A stretch of 64,000 nt of DNA from an uncultured Anaerolineales bacterium (lineage in GTDB: Bacteria > Chloroflexota > Anaerolineae > Anaerolineales > UBA6663), in the NCBI GenBank assembly GCA_937952305.1, contig CALFZO010000116.1:1-64000 (forward strand), read 5' to 3'. The translations under genes were made by a program, and so were the position numbers. Positions 50,487 to 60,066 of the stretch are shown here, in pieces (within the stretch, counting starts at the first letter, position 1; every line of letters begins with the position of its first letter). The notes below the pieces were generated by a model. It worked only from the letters and a program-made list of their open reading frames with translations, ran no database searches and had not been told where the DNA came from.

Positions 50487-50498
50487 GCACAGACGTTC

Positions 50499-50571
50499 GG
50501 GCCGCGATACTACTGCGGGCCGCGATACTACTGCGGGCCGCGACACTACTGCCGGGCCGCGATACTACTGC
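50499..50571. repeat. Four tandem copies of an 18-bp repeat upstream of nurA
   Basis: The unit GGGCCGCGATACTACTGC occurs at 50499-50516, 50517-50534, 50535-50552 (one substitution, GACACT) and 50554-50571 (after one extra C). They abut without spacers, so this is not a CRISPR array. They fill most of the 114-bp gap between nurA and the DUF2330 gene and begin 12 bp beyond the nurA -10 box. They may be binding sites for a regulator or a genome-wide intergenic repeat. Confidence 0.85.
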
Positions 50572-50588
50572 GGGCGGCGAGACCGCCC

Positions 50589-51647
50589 TCAAGCCGCCGG
50601 GCGGGCGCGGCCGTTGCGCCGGAACAGCAGCACAGCGCCGCCCAGCCCGAGCGCGCCGAGGCATACCAACCCGCACAGGCCGAGGGCGGCCGCGCCGACC
50701 CAGCCCGAGATGTCCACAAACTCCAGGCGCGTCACAGTGTCCTGGTACTCCGTGTCGGCGGCGGCGAAGGTGAAGGTATAGTCGTCCGCCACCAGGGACG
50801 GGATGACGGTGTCGTCGAAGCGCGTCAGGAACTGCCGCCCGGACAGCAGCGGCGCCACCTGGGAGCCGGCCGGCAAGCCGGCGGAGTCCAGGAAGCCGGC
50901 GTAGGCGACGCGTGAGGCGCCAGAGGCCGCGACCTTCTCGACGCGGTGATCGGCCAGGACATAGACGGACAGCGGGAACGGCGCGGGCGCCATCGCCGCC
51001 GGGCGCATGGTGTACACCGGCGTGTCGGCCTCAAACGTGATCCAGAGCGGGTCCAGTTGGCCGTTCAGAGACTCGCCCTGGCCGGCCGGCGTCAGGCGCG
51101 CGGCGACGTAGAACCAGCCGCGCTCGACGTACGGCGCCAGCACTTCGGTCAGACCGAACGGAAACGTGTAGCCGTTTTCCTTCAGCCAGTCCTCCAGCGC
51201 GGTCGCCTCGCTGGCGGCCAGCGTCGTCACCTCAAACGGGCCCAGAGTCTGCTGTTCCAGCACGGTCACGCCGCGGCCCGCCCCGTCCGGGGCGCCGGCG
51301 CTCATCATCGGGCCGAAACTCCAGCGCCGATCCACCACTACCCTGGGCGCGGTCAAAGTCTCCAACTCATCCAGGATGGCCGAGTCGCCCAGCTCCACGA
51401 CGGCCGGCGCCGGCACCGGGAAGATCCAAGCCGCCTCGCTGGCCTCGCCAGTGACGCTCAACTCCATGAGGACGCGCTCCGTGCGGCCGTCCCACAGTAC
51501 CAGGCCGCGTTCGCGCGCCATCCCGGCCTCGCCCTCCCGCGGGATGTAGGCACCGCAGGCCTCAGCGCCGGCGACTGGCGCCAACACGATTCCAACCAAA
51601 AGGACCCAGAGTAAGAGCCTGCGTTTGAAGTCGGTCTGGAGCTGCAT
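50589..51647 (-). CDS. DUF2330-like exported, membrane-anchored protein
   Basis: A 352-residue protein. A signal peptide (RRLLLWVLLVGIVLAPVAGA, about 9-28) is followed by CGAYIPREGEAGMARERGLVLWDG and AAWIFPVPAPA, which are hallmarks of DUF2330 proteins. A single C-terminal helix (about 317-340) and a basic tail anchor it in the membrane. The domain is extracytoplasmic; function is unknown. It is divergent from the response-regulator gene. Confidence 0.75.
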   Translation of the reverse strand: MQLQTDFKRRLLLWVLLVGIVLAPVAGAEACGAYIPREGEAGMARERGLVLWDGRTERVLMELSVTGEASEAAWIFPVPAPAVVELGDSAILDELETLTAPRVVVDRRWSFGPMMSAGAPDGAGRGVTVLEQQTLGPFEVTTLAASEATALEDWLKENGYTFPFGLTEVLAPYVERGWFYVAARLTPAGQGESLNGQLDPLWITFEADTPVYTMRPAAMAPAPFPLSVYVLADHRVEKVAASGASRVAYAGFLDSAGLPAGSQVAPLLSGRQFLTRFDDTVIPSLVADDYTFTFAAADTEYQDTVTRLEFVDISGWVGAAALGLCGLVCLGALGLGGAVLLFRRNGRARPAA

Positions 51648-51671
51648 GGCGGGATAGTCCTAGAGTGTGAT

Positions 51672-51708
51672 TTGCGTTTGACCGCTGGGCATGTTAGACT
51701 TTTCTAAC
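51672..51708 (+). promoter_or_regulatory. Promoter with palindrome upstream of the response regulator gene
   Basis: TTGCGT (51672-51677), a 17-bp spacer and TAGACT (51695-51700) form a sigma70-like promoter. GTTAGA-CTTT-TCTAAC (51693-51708) is an inverted repeat lying across the -10 box and start site, well placed for a repressor or for autoregulation. The region is AT-richer than the rest of the window. Confidence 0.6.
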
Positions 51709-51733
51709 TAACCCCACGTAAAGGTTAACAAGC

Positions 51734-52423
51734 ATGGCCGAGAAAATCCTGGTCATCGATGACGACGAGAACACGCTCTGGCTGGTGAGCACCCTGCTCC
51801 AGCATAACGGTTTTCAGGCCGTGACAACGTCTTTACCGACGGACGGTTTGAAGATCGCCCAGGACCAGAAGCCAGATATGGTGCTTCTGGATGTGATGAT
51901 GCCAGATATGGATGGCTGGGAGGTCTGCCGGCGGCTGCGCGAGTTCTCGGAAGTCCCGGTGATGTTCATCACCGCTAAATCCGGCATCAAGGACGTGGTC
52001 CGGGGTCTGGAGATCGGCGGCGATGACTACATCGTCAAGCCGTTTGACAACCGCGAACTGGTGGCGCGTGTCAAGGCCCACCTGCGGCGCCAATCGTCTG
52101 ACCATAAGACCACGGACGAGCTGGTGTTCAACAACGGTGAGCTGCGCATCAATTTCCTCACCCGCGAGGTCTTCGTGCGCAACCAGCTGGTGGAACTTAC
52201 GCCCAAGGAGTTCTCGCTGCTGTCCCTGCTGGCGCGCAACGCCGGCCGCGTGCTCACCCGCAGTGAGCTGATCGCCCAGGCCTGGGGCCCGGAGTACGGC
52301 GACGCCACCGAGAGCCTCAAGCTCTACGTCCACTACCTGCGCAAGAAGATCGAGCGCAACCCAGACAAGCCGGACTACATCATCACCTCACGCGGCGTCG
52401 GCTACCGGTTCGCCAGCCGCTGA
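51734..52423 (+). CDS. OmpR-family response regulator
   Basis: A 229-residue transcription factor. The receiver domain has IDDDE (9-12 acidic pocket), the phosphorylated Asp53 in LLDVMMPDMDGW and the conserved Lys in DDYIVKPFD. The C-terminal winged helix (about 130-225) ends TPKEFSLLSLLARNAGRVLTR and YVHYLRKKIERNPDKPDYI, the OmpR/PhoB type that binds direct repeats. No histidine kinase gene is adjacent, so it is an orphan or its partner is elsewhere. It is convergent with the arginase-family gene, 9 bp away. Confidence 0.92.
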   Translation: MAEKILVIDDDENTLWLVSTLLQHNGFQAVTTSLPTDGLKIAQDQKPDMVLLDVMMPDMDGWEVCRRLREFSEVPVMFITAKSGIKDVVRGLEIGGDDYIVKPFDNRELVARVKAHLRRQSSDHKTTDELVFNNGELRINFLTREVFVRNQLVELTPKEFSLLSLLARNAGRVLTRSELIAQAWGPEYGDATESLKLYVHYLRKKIERNPDKPDYIITSRGVGYRFASR

Positions 52424-52432
52424 GCCGATCCC

Positions 52433-53248
52433 TCAATCCGACAAGAGCCCGCGCAACAGGGCCAGCGCCGTCTGCACGGTCTGGCCCTGTTCGTCTTTTT
52501 CCGGATCGACGGCCGTGAGCGCCAGCGCGGCCAGATGCGCGCGCACCTGGCGCGCGGCCGCCAGCGCCGCGGACAGCGACAGGCCGCCGGGGGCCGGGTA
52601 GTTCACGCCCGGCGCCAACGCCAGGTCGAGCGCGTCGATATCGAAATGCAGATAGGTGGGCCGGGCCTCGGCCGTGAACCGCGTCAGGTCGGCGGGTGGG
52701 AAGCGCCGCACCGGGGTTGTGTCCAGCAGAGCCGCCTCCGGCTCGTCCAGGTCGCGCACGCCCAGCAGGGCAACCTGGGCCTCGTCCACGGGCCGCGCCA
52801 ACCCGGCCGCGGCGCGCAGCTCGTCCAGCCCGCGCCCGCACACACAAGCCAGCGGCATCCCACCCAGATACCCGGACAGCGTTGTCGCCGGCGTGTTGAA
52901 ATCCCCGTGGGCGTCAAACCAGGCGATCCCGAGGTCACCGGCGAGGGCGCGGCGCAGACCCGCCACGACGCCGATGGCCACCAGGCAGTCGCCGCCCAGG
53001 ATCAGCGGCAGTGTGCCCGCCTGCCGCGCCGCCGCCACGGCCTCCGCCAGCCGCGCGCTGTTGCGGCCGAGGCGGTCCATTTGACTGCCCGACCCGAGGT
53101 CCAGGGGGTGCTCGGCCACGCTGACGGCGTGCCCGTCCGACTGCAGGGCCGCCACCAGGCCGGCCGCCAGGAGCGCTTCCGGCGCCCGGCCCATGCTCTG
53201 GCGGAACTGATCGAGCGCGAAGGGCGAGGGGATGAGGGTCAGGCGCAT
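52433..53248 (-). CDS. Arginase/agmatinase-family ureohydrolase with altered metal ligand
   Basis: A 271-residue ureohydrolase. Metal-site motifs are LILGGDCLVAIGVVAGL (about 81-97), IAWFDAHGDFN (about 108-118) and YLHFDIDALDL (about 194-204). The usual GGDH has become GGDC, so one manganese ligand is Cys rather than His, as in some uncharacterised family members. Substrate (arginine, agmatine, formiminoglutamate or other guanidino compound) is undetermined. It lies 3 bp downstream of the S9 peptidase gene, so the two are co-transcribed and peptide-derived arginine is a reasonable guess. Confidence 0.85.
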   Translation of the reverse strand: MRLTLIPSPFALDQFRQSMGRAPEALLAAGLVAALQSDGHAVSVAEHPLDLGSGSQMDRLGRNSARLAEAVAAARQAGTLPLILGGDCLVAIGVVAGLRRALAGDLGIAWFDAHGDFNTPATTLSGYLGGMPLACVCGRGLDELRAAAGLARPVDEAQVALLGVRDLDEPEAALLDTTPVRRFPPADLTRFTAEARPTYLHFDIDALDLALAPGVNYPAPGGLSLSAALAAARQVRAHLAALALTAVDPEKDEQGQTVQTALALLRGLLSD

Positions 53249-53251
53249 GGC

Positions 53252-55084
53252 TCAGTTGGGCAGCAGATACTTTTCTAGGAACTCAGCTGCGTCGCGCCAG
53301 GCCTTCAGCTCGTTTTCGCGCTTGGTGAAGCCGTGGCCTTCGTCTTCATAGACGTCGTAGCGCACGTCCACGCCGCGCGCGCGCAGCTTTTCGGCGATCT
53401 GGTCCGACTCGGCTTTGACGACGCGCGGGTCCTTGGCGCCCTGGATGATGAAGAGCGGCGCCCTGATCTGGTCCACGTACGTGATCGGCGAGCGCGCGAT
53501 CAGGAAGTCCCGGTCGGTCTCCGGGTTACCCACCCACTCGTCCATGAAGCGGCGCCAGTGCGGGGGCACGGCCTTGACGAAGGTCAACAGGTTGGACGGG
53601 CCGACGATGTCCACGGCCGCGGCCCAGTAAACGGGCAGGCGCGACACCGCCGAGAGCGTGGCAAACCCGCCAAAGCTGCCGCCGAACACAGCGATGCGCG
53701 CCGGGTCGACCCAGTCCAGCGTGTGCAGATACTTGACCGCGGCCTCGATATCCTGCAGCTCGCCGCCGCCCCAATCGCGATGGATGAGCTTCTGGTAGGT
53801 CTTGCCGTAGCCCGTGGAGCCGCGGATATTCGGCGCCAGCACCCCCAGGCCGCGGCTGGTCCAGTACTGATACATACCGGCGTAGATGTAGATCGGGCGC
53901 TCCTGGGCCTCCGGACCGCCGTGGATGGACAGGATCACGCCGGCGCGGTTGCGGGCGCTGGCCCCTTTGGGCTTATAGAGCCAGGCCGGGATGCGGCGTT
54001 CGTCCCAGGTGGGGTAACGCACCAGGGAAGGCGTGCTCAGTTCGCGCTCGTCCAGGCCGCCCAGCATGGAATGCGTGATCTGCTTGACCGTGCGCCGGCG
54101 CAGGTCCAGGATGAAGATCTCGGCGCAGTGCGTGGGCGTCATCCACAGCAGGGCCAGCTTGTCGCCGGCCGGCGCGAACACCAGGTTCACCAGCACGCCC
54201 GCCGGCAGTTCCGGCAGCCGGAGCAGTTTGCCGGAGGCGAGGTTGCGCACGTACAGGCGCGAGTAGCCGTCCTCGTTGACGACCCAGGCCAGGAAGCGGC
54301 CGTCGTCCGAGCCGGCCACGTTTTCCACGTCCCAGTCCGGCGTCTCCACCCAGTCCCACTTGTACTTGCGCACATCGTAGAAGGCCAGGCCCGTGAACTC
54401 GCGGCCCTCGTCGGTGAGGAAGTAGAAGCCGCGCTTGTCGGCCGCCCACGGGCCGGGCTGGTACTTCACCTGGCCGTCGTGCTCGGTGAGCAAACGGTGC
54501 GCGCCGTCACGCGGGTCCACCAGGTACAAGTCCTGGTTGGTGTTGGACTTCACGTCTACGGCCACCAGGCGCTTGCCGTCCGGCGACCAACCGCCGAAAC
54601 CGTAGAGGGCCGTGCCGGCCAGCACGCGCCGGGTCTCGCCGGTCTTGTGGTCATGCACCAGCACGTCCATATTGGCGTGGTTGTCGCGGTCGTTGGCGTA
54701 CAGGGCCAGGTAGCGGCCGTTGGGCGACCAGGCGTTGGCCTCAATGAAGTGCTGGGTCTCCGCGGCCGTGGTGAGGCGTTCCGGCTGGCCGCCGCGGGCC
54801 GGGATGAGGAAGACGTGCGTAAACTCGTCGCCGTGCTGGTCGGCCGTGAAGGCGATGTGCTCGCCGTCTGGGGCCCAGGCCACCTGGCGCACGGACTGCT
54901 GCGAGAAGACGGTCAATTGGTGCGGGAAACCGCCGGCCGTGGATTGCCGCCACAGGTTGAACTGGCCGGACGTATTGACCGTGTAAGCGATCTCCGACCC
55001 ATCCGGGGAAAAGCTCAGGGCGCCCAGGCCGTAGCGCCGGATGGCCGTGAATTGCTCGAAGGTGGAGGGCTTCTTGGCAGGCAT
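53252..55084 (-). CDS. S9-family peptidase (acylaminoacyl-peptidase/DPP type)
   Basis: A 610-residue peptidase with an N-terminal WD40-like propeller (about 20-340, repeats such as WAPDGEHIAFTAD, WSPNGRYLALYAND and WSPDGKRLVAVD) and a C-terminal alpha/beta hydrolase. The catalytic Ser is in FGGSFGGFATLS, Asp in IQGAKDPRV and His in DEGHGF. There is no signal peptide, so cytoplasmic. The family removes N-terminal acylated residues or dipeptides. AGGAG precedes ATG 55084. It is followed by the arginase-family gene with 3 bp between, and complements ptrB at the other end of the window. Confidence 0.9.
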   Translation of the reverse strand: MPAKKPSTFEQFTAIRRYGLGALSFSPDGSEIAYTVNTSGQFNLWRQSTAGGFPHQLTVFSQQSVRQVAWAPDGEHIAFTADQHGDEFTHVFLIPARGGQPERLTTAAETQHFIEANAWSPNGRYLALYANDRDNHANMDVLVHDHKTGETRRVLAGTALYGFGGWSPDGKRLVAVDVKSNTNQDLYLVDPRDGAHRLLTEHDGQVKYQPGPWAADKRGFYFLTDEGREFTGLAFYDVRKYKWDWVETPDWDVENVAGSDDGRFLAWVVNEDGYSRLYVRNLASGKLLRLPELPAGVLVNLVFAPAGDKLALLWMTPTHCAEIFILDLRRRTVKQITHSMLGGLDERELSTPSLVRYPTWDERRIPAWLYKPKGASARNRAGVILSIHGGPEAQERPIYIYAGMYQYWTSRGLGVLAPNIRGSTGYGKTYQKLIHRDWGGGELQDIEAAVKYLHTLDWVDPARIAVFGGSFGGFATLSAVSRLPVYWAAAVDIVGPSNLLTFVKAVPPHWRRFMDEWVGNPETDRDFLIARSPITYVDQIRAPLFIIQGAKDPRVVKAESDQIAEKLRARGVDVRYDVYEDEGHGFTKRENELKAWRDAAEFLEKYLLPN

Positions 55085-55124
55085 GGCGGCTCCTGAGAGG
55101 GTGGGCAGTGGTGGTTAAGGTCGT

Positions 55125-56360
<1,236 letters not shown>

Positions 56361-56468
56361 TGAAAGCTCCTGGAACAAGGACTTGGGCGGAGTGACACGA
56401 GGCCCGGCCCGGCGGCCGGTGGCGCTCATCATAAACCAAAGTGCTTAGCGGTCAAGTTCGTGCATCCT

Positions 56469-56504
56469 GACCAATTGCAAGTTGGTCGGCTTTGGCAGTA
56501 CAAT
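56469..56504 (+). promoter_or_regulatory. Promoter with overlapping inverted repeat
   Basis: TTGCAA (56475-56480), an 18-bp spacer and TACAAT (56499-56504) form a promoter for the small gene at 56532. GACCAA-N7-TTGGTC (56469-56487) is an inverted repeat covering the -35 box, a likely operator. The segment is unusually AT-rich for this genome. Confidence 0.5.
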
Positions 56505-56531
56505 TTCAATGTTGCGGCGCAGCGCTCTTTC

Positions 56532-56789
56532 ATGCGGCGCAATTTTCGTGTCAGCCCACAGCAGCGAGGCAGAATGCGCCACTCGGTACCCCACATCCAG
56601 CTCGAAAACAATATCCCGGAATGCCCAGCCTGCGACGCGCTGCTCAGTTTCACCCACGTCGCCGACATCGACCGCGATGGCAAGGTGTATCTGATCTTCT
56701 CGTGCCCGGCCTGCGGGCGCGGCGAGATGAAGTTCTGGCGCCCGGAGTGGCAAGAACTGACCGACCTGATCGTGGCCGACGAACTCTGA
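56532..56789 (+). CDS. Small zinc-ribbon-like protein of unknown function
   Basis: An 85-residue protein with two CxxC knuckles: CPACDALLSFTHV and, 26 residues later, CPACGRGEMKFW. This pattern forms a zinc ribbon. The aromatic/acidic C-terminus is WRPEWQELTDLIVADEL. ATG 56532 is preferred because the longer frame begins upstream of the TACAAT promoter; an internal ATG at 56574 is also possible. No family is recognised. It stands alone, divergent from the thiolase gene. Confidence 0.65.
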   Translation: MRRNFRVSPQQRGRMRHSVPHIQLENNIPECPACDALLSFTHVADIDRDGKVYLIFSCPACGRGEMKFWRPEWQELTDLIVADEL

Positions 56790-57113
56790 ACGAACCAGGC
56801 CCCGGCGCGATTGAGCCGCGGCGCCACCCTGGCTGCCATCCCGCTGCTTCACTCAGCCTGAGTGGGGAAGGCGGAGGCCAGGATACACGTTATCCGTCAG
56901 GGGGGATTCCTCTTCGCCGCCGGTCTGCCGCGCGCCGCGCAGGCCGGTCCCGCCGACCCCATCGTCCAACCGGGTGAATTCTCTACCGGATCGGCTGGCG
57001 CTGCGGCGTGAGCAAGCCAACGGCCGTGCCGGACACGGCCCTCTCCGTCAGGCAGAGCCAGTTGATCCCGGTAGATGCCGGTTGAGATCCAGGACTGAAG
57101 CCCGGCCCGGCGT
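56790..57113. other. Gene-less gap with a possible gene remnant and a small hairpin
   Basis: No intact gene is seen in these 324 bp. About 56889-56999 on the plus strand reads IHVIRQGGFLFAAGLPRAAQ, continues to a TGA and looks protein-like, but has no start, ribosome site or clear family. GGCCGTG (57022-57028) pairs with CACGGCC (57034-57040), without a T-tract; it might weakly end the zinc-ribbon gene's transcript. Confidence 0.3.
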
Positions 57114-57593
57114 TCAGCCCGAGTAGCGAAAGCCGGCCTCGGCCAGGGTCAGCGGCGCGCCCTCGCGCTGCACGCCGGCCTCCACCACCTCGGCCACGTA
57201 CAGCACGTGGTCACCCGAGCGCACGCTGGCGTTGACGCGGCACTCCACCCAGCCCAAGGCCGCTTCCAGGATCGGCGCGCCCGTCTCCGGCCCCGGCCGC
57301 CAGGCCAGCTCGGCCGCCTTGCCGGGATGCTTGGCGAAGGTACGGCCCAGTTGGCCGGCCAGCTCGCGTTGGCCGGTCTCAAAGACGTTGACGACGAAGG
57401 CGCCGCTGGCCTCGATCAGGCCGCGCGTGTGGCTCTCGGCCTCGGCCGCCAGCGTCACCAGCGGCGGCTCGAACGACGACTGCATCAGCCAGTTGGCCGT
57501 CATCACGCCGAGCTCGTCCCCCGAGCGGGCGGTGACCGCGTACAAGCCGTACGTGAACCAGCGCAACACCGACTTCTTGGTTTTCGGGTCCAT
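57114..57593 (-). CDS. Flavin reductase-like domain protein
   Basis: A 159-residue FMN-binding split-barrel protein. LRWFTYGLYAVTARSGDELGVMTANWLMQ and SFEPPLVTLAAEAESHTRGLI form the flavin-binding core, followed by FVVNVFETGQRELA and the strand DHVLYVAEVVEAG. The family passes electrons from NAD(P)H to flavin for oxygenases or acts as an FMN protein. GGAGG lies 5 nt before ATG 57593. It is 16 bp downstream of uvrC but has no functional link to it. Confidence 0.88.
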   Translation of the reverse strand: MDPKTKKSVLRWFTYGLYAVTARSGDELGVMTANWLMQSSFEPPLVTLAAEAESHTRGLIEASGAFVVNVFETGQRELAGQLGRTFAKHPGKAAELAWRPGPETGAPILEAALGWVECRVNASVRSGDHVLYVAEVVEAGVQREGAPLTLAEAGFRYSG

Positions 57594-57609
57594 TGTCACC
57601 TCCAGAAAA

Positions 57610-59484
57610 TCACAGGTGCGCCTTGACGGCCTCGGCCGCCGCGCGCGTCATGCCCGGCACCTGGAGCAGTTCTTCCAGGCTGGCCGCGCGGATCCCGTCC
57701 AGCGACCCGAACTTGCGCAGCAGGGCGCGCCGCCGCGCGGGGCCGATGCCGGGGACGCTGTCCAACTGCGACGCGATCCCGACCTTGGCGCGCCGCGCGC
57801 GGTGATGCTCCAGCCCGAAGCGGTGCGCTTCATCGCGCAGGCGCTGGACCAGAAACAGGCCCTGTGACCGGCGCGGCAGCAGGATCGACCCGCTCGCGCC
57901 GGGCTGGAAGAGCTCCTCCTGCTGCTTGGCCAGCGCGCAGACCGGCACCGCCTCAAACAGGCCGAACGCCTGCAGGACCTCCACGGCCACGCCCAACTGG
58001 CCCTGGCCGCCGTCGATGACCAGCAGGTCCGGCAGGCGCGCAAAGCTCTCGTCCACCTTGCGGCCCGGCGCCGGGGCTGACCCTGCGTCCGGCCCGTCCG
58101 GGCGCGACGTCTGCCAACGCTGGAAGCGGCGCGTCAGCGTCTCGCGCATCGAGGCGAAATCGTCTGGCCCCTCCACCGTCTTGATGTTGAAGTGGCGGTA
58201 GTGCCCCTTGCGGGGCGTGCCCTGCTCAAACACCACCATGCTGGCCACCGCCAGCACGCCCTGAGTGTTGGAAATGTCGAAGCACTCCAGGCGGTTGGGC
58301 GGGCGCGGCAGGTTGAGCGCGGCCTGCAGCTCGGCCAGCGCCTGGGTCTGGCGGTTGGTGTCCGCCTCCCACTGGGCCTTGAGCGAGGCCAGCGTGTCGG
58401 CGGCGTTCTCGGCCGCCATCTGCACCAGGTCTTTCTTGGCGCCCTGGCGCGGCACGGTCAGCACCACCTTCTCGCCGCTGCGCTTGTCGCGCAGCCATTC
58501 GCCGATGACCTCGGCCTCCGGCACGGCGCCGGGCAGGATCACCTCGGCCGGGATGTAGGCGGCCTCGTCGTAGAACTGCTTGACGAACTGGGTGACGACC
58601 TCGTCGTCGGCGGCCTCCTCGGCGCCCTCCAGGACGAAGTACTCGCGCCCGATCAGTTTGCCGGCGCGCACGAAGAAGATCTGGACGCAGGCGCTGCGGT
58701 CGTCGCGCGCGAAGGCGATCACGTCTGAGTCCATCTGCTCGGCCGAGATAATCTTCTGCTTTTCCACCACGCGCTCGATCGCCAGCAGTTGGTCGCGCAC
58801 GGCCGCGGCCTTCTCGAACTCCAGAGTATTCGAAGCCGCCTGCATCTCGGCGCGCAGCCGGGCCACGATCGGAGCGGTGTGGCCGCGCAGGAACTTCCCC
58901 AGGTCGTCGATCATGGCCCGGTACTCGGCCTGGGTGCAGGCGCCGATGCACGGCGCCAGGCAGAGCTTGATGTCGTAGTACAGGCAGGCGCGCGGGTCCT
59001 GGCCGGTGATGACCCGGTCGCAGGTGAGGTACGGGAAGATCTTGCGCAGGATGTCCAGGGTCTGGTGGACGGCCCAGGCGCTGGTGTACGGGCCGAAGTA
59101 GCGCGAGCCGTCCTGGACCATCTGGCGCGTGACCGAGACTTTCGGGAAGGCGTCGCCGGTGTGCAGCTTGATGTAGGGGTAGCGCTTGTCGTCTTTGAGG
59201 CGGACGTTGTACTTGGGCCGGTGGCGCTTGATCAGGTTCATCTCGAGGATGAGCGCCTCGAGCTCCGACCCGACGATGATGTACTCCAGGTCGGCGATGT
59301 TCCGGACCAGCTCGCGCGTCTTGGCCGAATCGACGGTCTCGTGGAAATACGAGCGGACGCGGCTGCGCAGGTTGACGGCCTTGCCGACGTAAATCACCGT
59401 GCCGGCGGCGTTCCGGTAGATATAGCAGCCGGGCTTGGTGGGCAGCGTATCGAGTTTGTGTTGCAGGTGGTCGGGCAATGTCAT
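57610..59484 (-). CDS. uvrC: Excinuclease ABC subunit C
   Basis: A 624-residue UvrC of normal length. It has an N-terminal GIY-YIG nuclease (KPGCYIYRNAAGTVIYVGKAV, about 16-36), a Cys-rich middle (DPRACLYYDIKLCLAPCIGAC), a UVR helix binding UvrB (SNTLEFEKAAAVRDQLLAIE, near 210), an RNase H-like second nuclease (ECFDISNTQGVLAVASMVVF) and two C-terminal helix-hairpin-helix motifs (SVPGIGPARRRALLRKFG; QVPGMTRAAAEAV). It makes both incisions in nucleotide excision repair. The ORF extends far upstream across pncC but ATG 59484 begins the family sequence and has TATAAT at 59521-59516. Confidence 0.95.
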   Translation of the reverse strand: MTLPDHLQHKLDTLPTKPGCYIYRNAAGTVIYVGKAVNLRSRVRSYFHETVDSAKTRELVRNIADLEYIIVGSELEALILEMNLIKRHRPKYNVRLKDDKRYPYIKLHTGDAFPKVSVTRQMVQDGSRYFGPYTSAWAVHQTLDILRKIFPYLTCDRVITGQDPRACLYYDIKLCLAPCIGACTQAEYRAMIDDLGKFLRGHTAPIVARLRAEMQAASNTLEFEKAAAVRDQLLAIERVVEKQKIISAEQMDSDVIAFARDDRSACVQIFFVRAGKLIGREYFVLEGAEEAADDEVVTQFVKQFYDEAAYIPAEVILPGAVPEAEVIGEWLRDKRSGEKVVLTVPRQGAKKDLVQMAAENAADTLASLKAQWEADTNRQTQALAELQAALNLPRPPNRLECFDISNTQGVLAVASMVVFEQGTPRKGHYRHFNIKTVEGPDDFASMRETLTRRFQRWQTSRPDGPDAGSAPAPGRKVDESFARLPDLLVIDGGQGQLGVAVEVLQAFGLFEAVPVCALAKQQEELFQPGASGSILLPRRSQGLFLVQRLRDEAHRFGLEHHRARRAKVGIASQLDSVPGIGPARRRALLRKFGSLDGIRAASLEELLQVPGMTRAAAEAVKAHL

Positions 59485-59515
59485 AGCAGCGGCGGCCGCG
59501 CTGGACCGCAAAGAG

Positions 59516-59562
59516 ATTATAGCGCGGGCGGGCCGCGCCCCGGCCGGCGGTTGGCATATAAT
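59516..59562. promoter_or_regulatory. Divergent uvrC / pncC promoters
   Basis: TATAAT on the minus strand (59521-59516) faces uvrC, 31 nt before its ATG. TATAAT on the plus strand (59557-59562) lies exactly 6 nt before the pncC ATG at 59569, implying a leaderless pncC mRNA. No -35 box is recognisable. The 35 bp between the two boxes are almost pure G+C. Confidence 0.6.
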
Positions 59563-59568
59563 CAGGGG

Positions 59569-60045
59569 ATGCCAGCGCTTGAAGAACAAATCGGGTCCCT
59601 GTTGAGCACGCGGCGGTTGACGGTCGCCGTCGCCGAGTCCTGCACCGGCGGCCTGCTCGGCCACCGCCTCACCAACGTGGCCGGCGCCTCCGGCTACTTC
59701 CTGGGCGGCGTGATCGCCTACGCCTACGACGCCAAGGAACGGCTGCTGGGGGTGCACCACAACACCCTGTACACCCACGGTGCCGTGAGTGAGCCGACCG
59801 TACGCGAGATGGCGCGCGGTGTCCGGGCCGCGCTCGGCGCCGACCTGGGCGTGGCCGTGACCGGGATCGCCGGGCCGGGCGGCGGGCTGCCCGGCAAGCC
59901 GGTCGGGCTGACCTGGATCGGGCTGAGCGCGCGCGACATCGAGTTGGCGCGGCAGTTCGTCTGGGACGGCGACCGGATCAGCAACAAGGAGCGGTCGGCC
60001 GAGGCGGCCCTGCGCCTGATCCTGGATTACCTGCAGACCGCCTAG
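59569..60045 (+). CDS. pncC: CinA C-terminal domain protein / NMN amidohydrolase
   Basis: A 158-residue protein of the length of stand-alone PncC. VAVAESCTGGLLGHRLTNVAGASGYFLGG (about 21-49) contains the catalytic SCTGG; GVIAYAYDAKERLLGV, GAVSEPTVREMARGVR and VAVTGIAGPGGG are family motifs. PncC deamidates nicotinamide mononucleotide to nicotinic acid mononucleotide, recycling NMN made by DNA ligase. It lacks the N-terminal molybdopterin-like domain of full CinA. It is divergent from uvrC, a DNA-repair context that fits NMN salvage. Confidence 0.9.
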   Translation: MPALEEQIGSLLSTRRLTVAVAESCTGGLLGHRLTNVAGASGYFLGGVIAYAYDAKERLLGVHHNTLYTHGAVSEPTVREMARGVRAALGADLGVAVTGIAGPGGGLPGKPVGLTWIGLSARDIELARQFVWDGDRISNKERSAEAALRLILDYLQTA

Positions 60046-60066
60046 CCCGGCGAGCGAGACCAACGC

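Noticed and set aside
50499..50571. CRISPR array
   Set aside because: The four 18-bp units are contiguous with no spacers, there is no leader and no cas gene.
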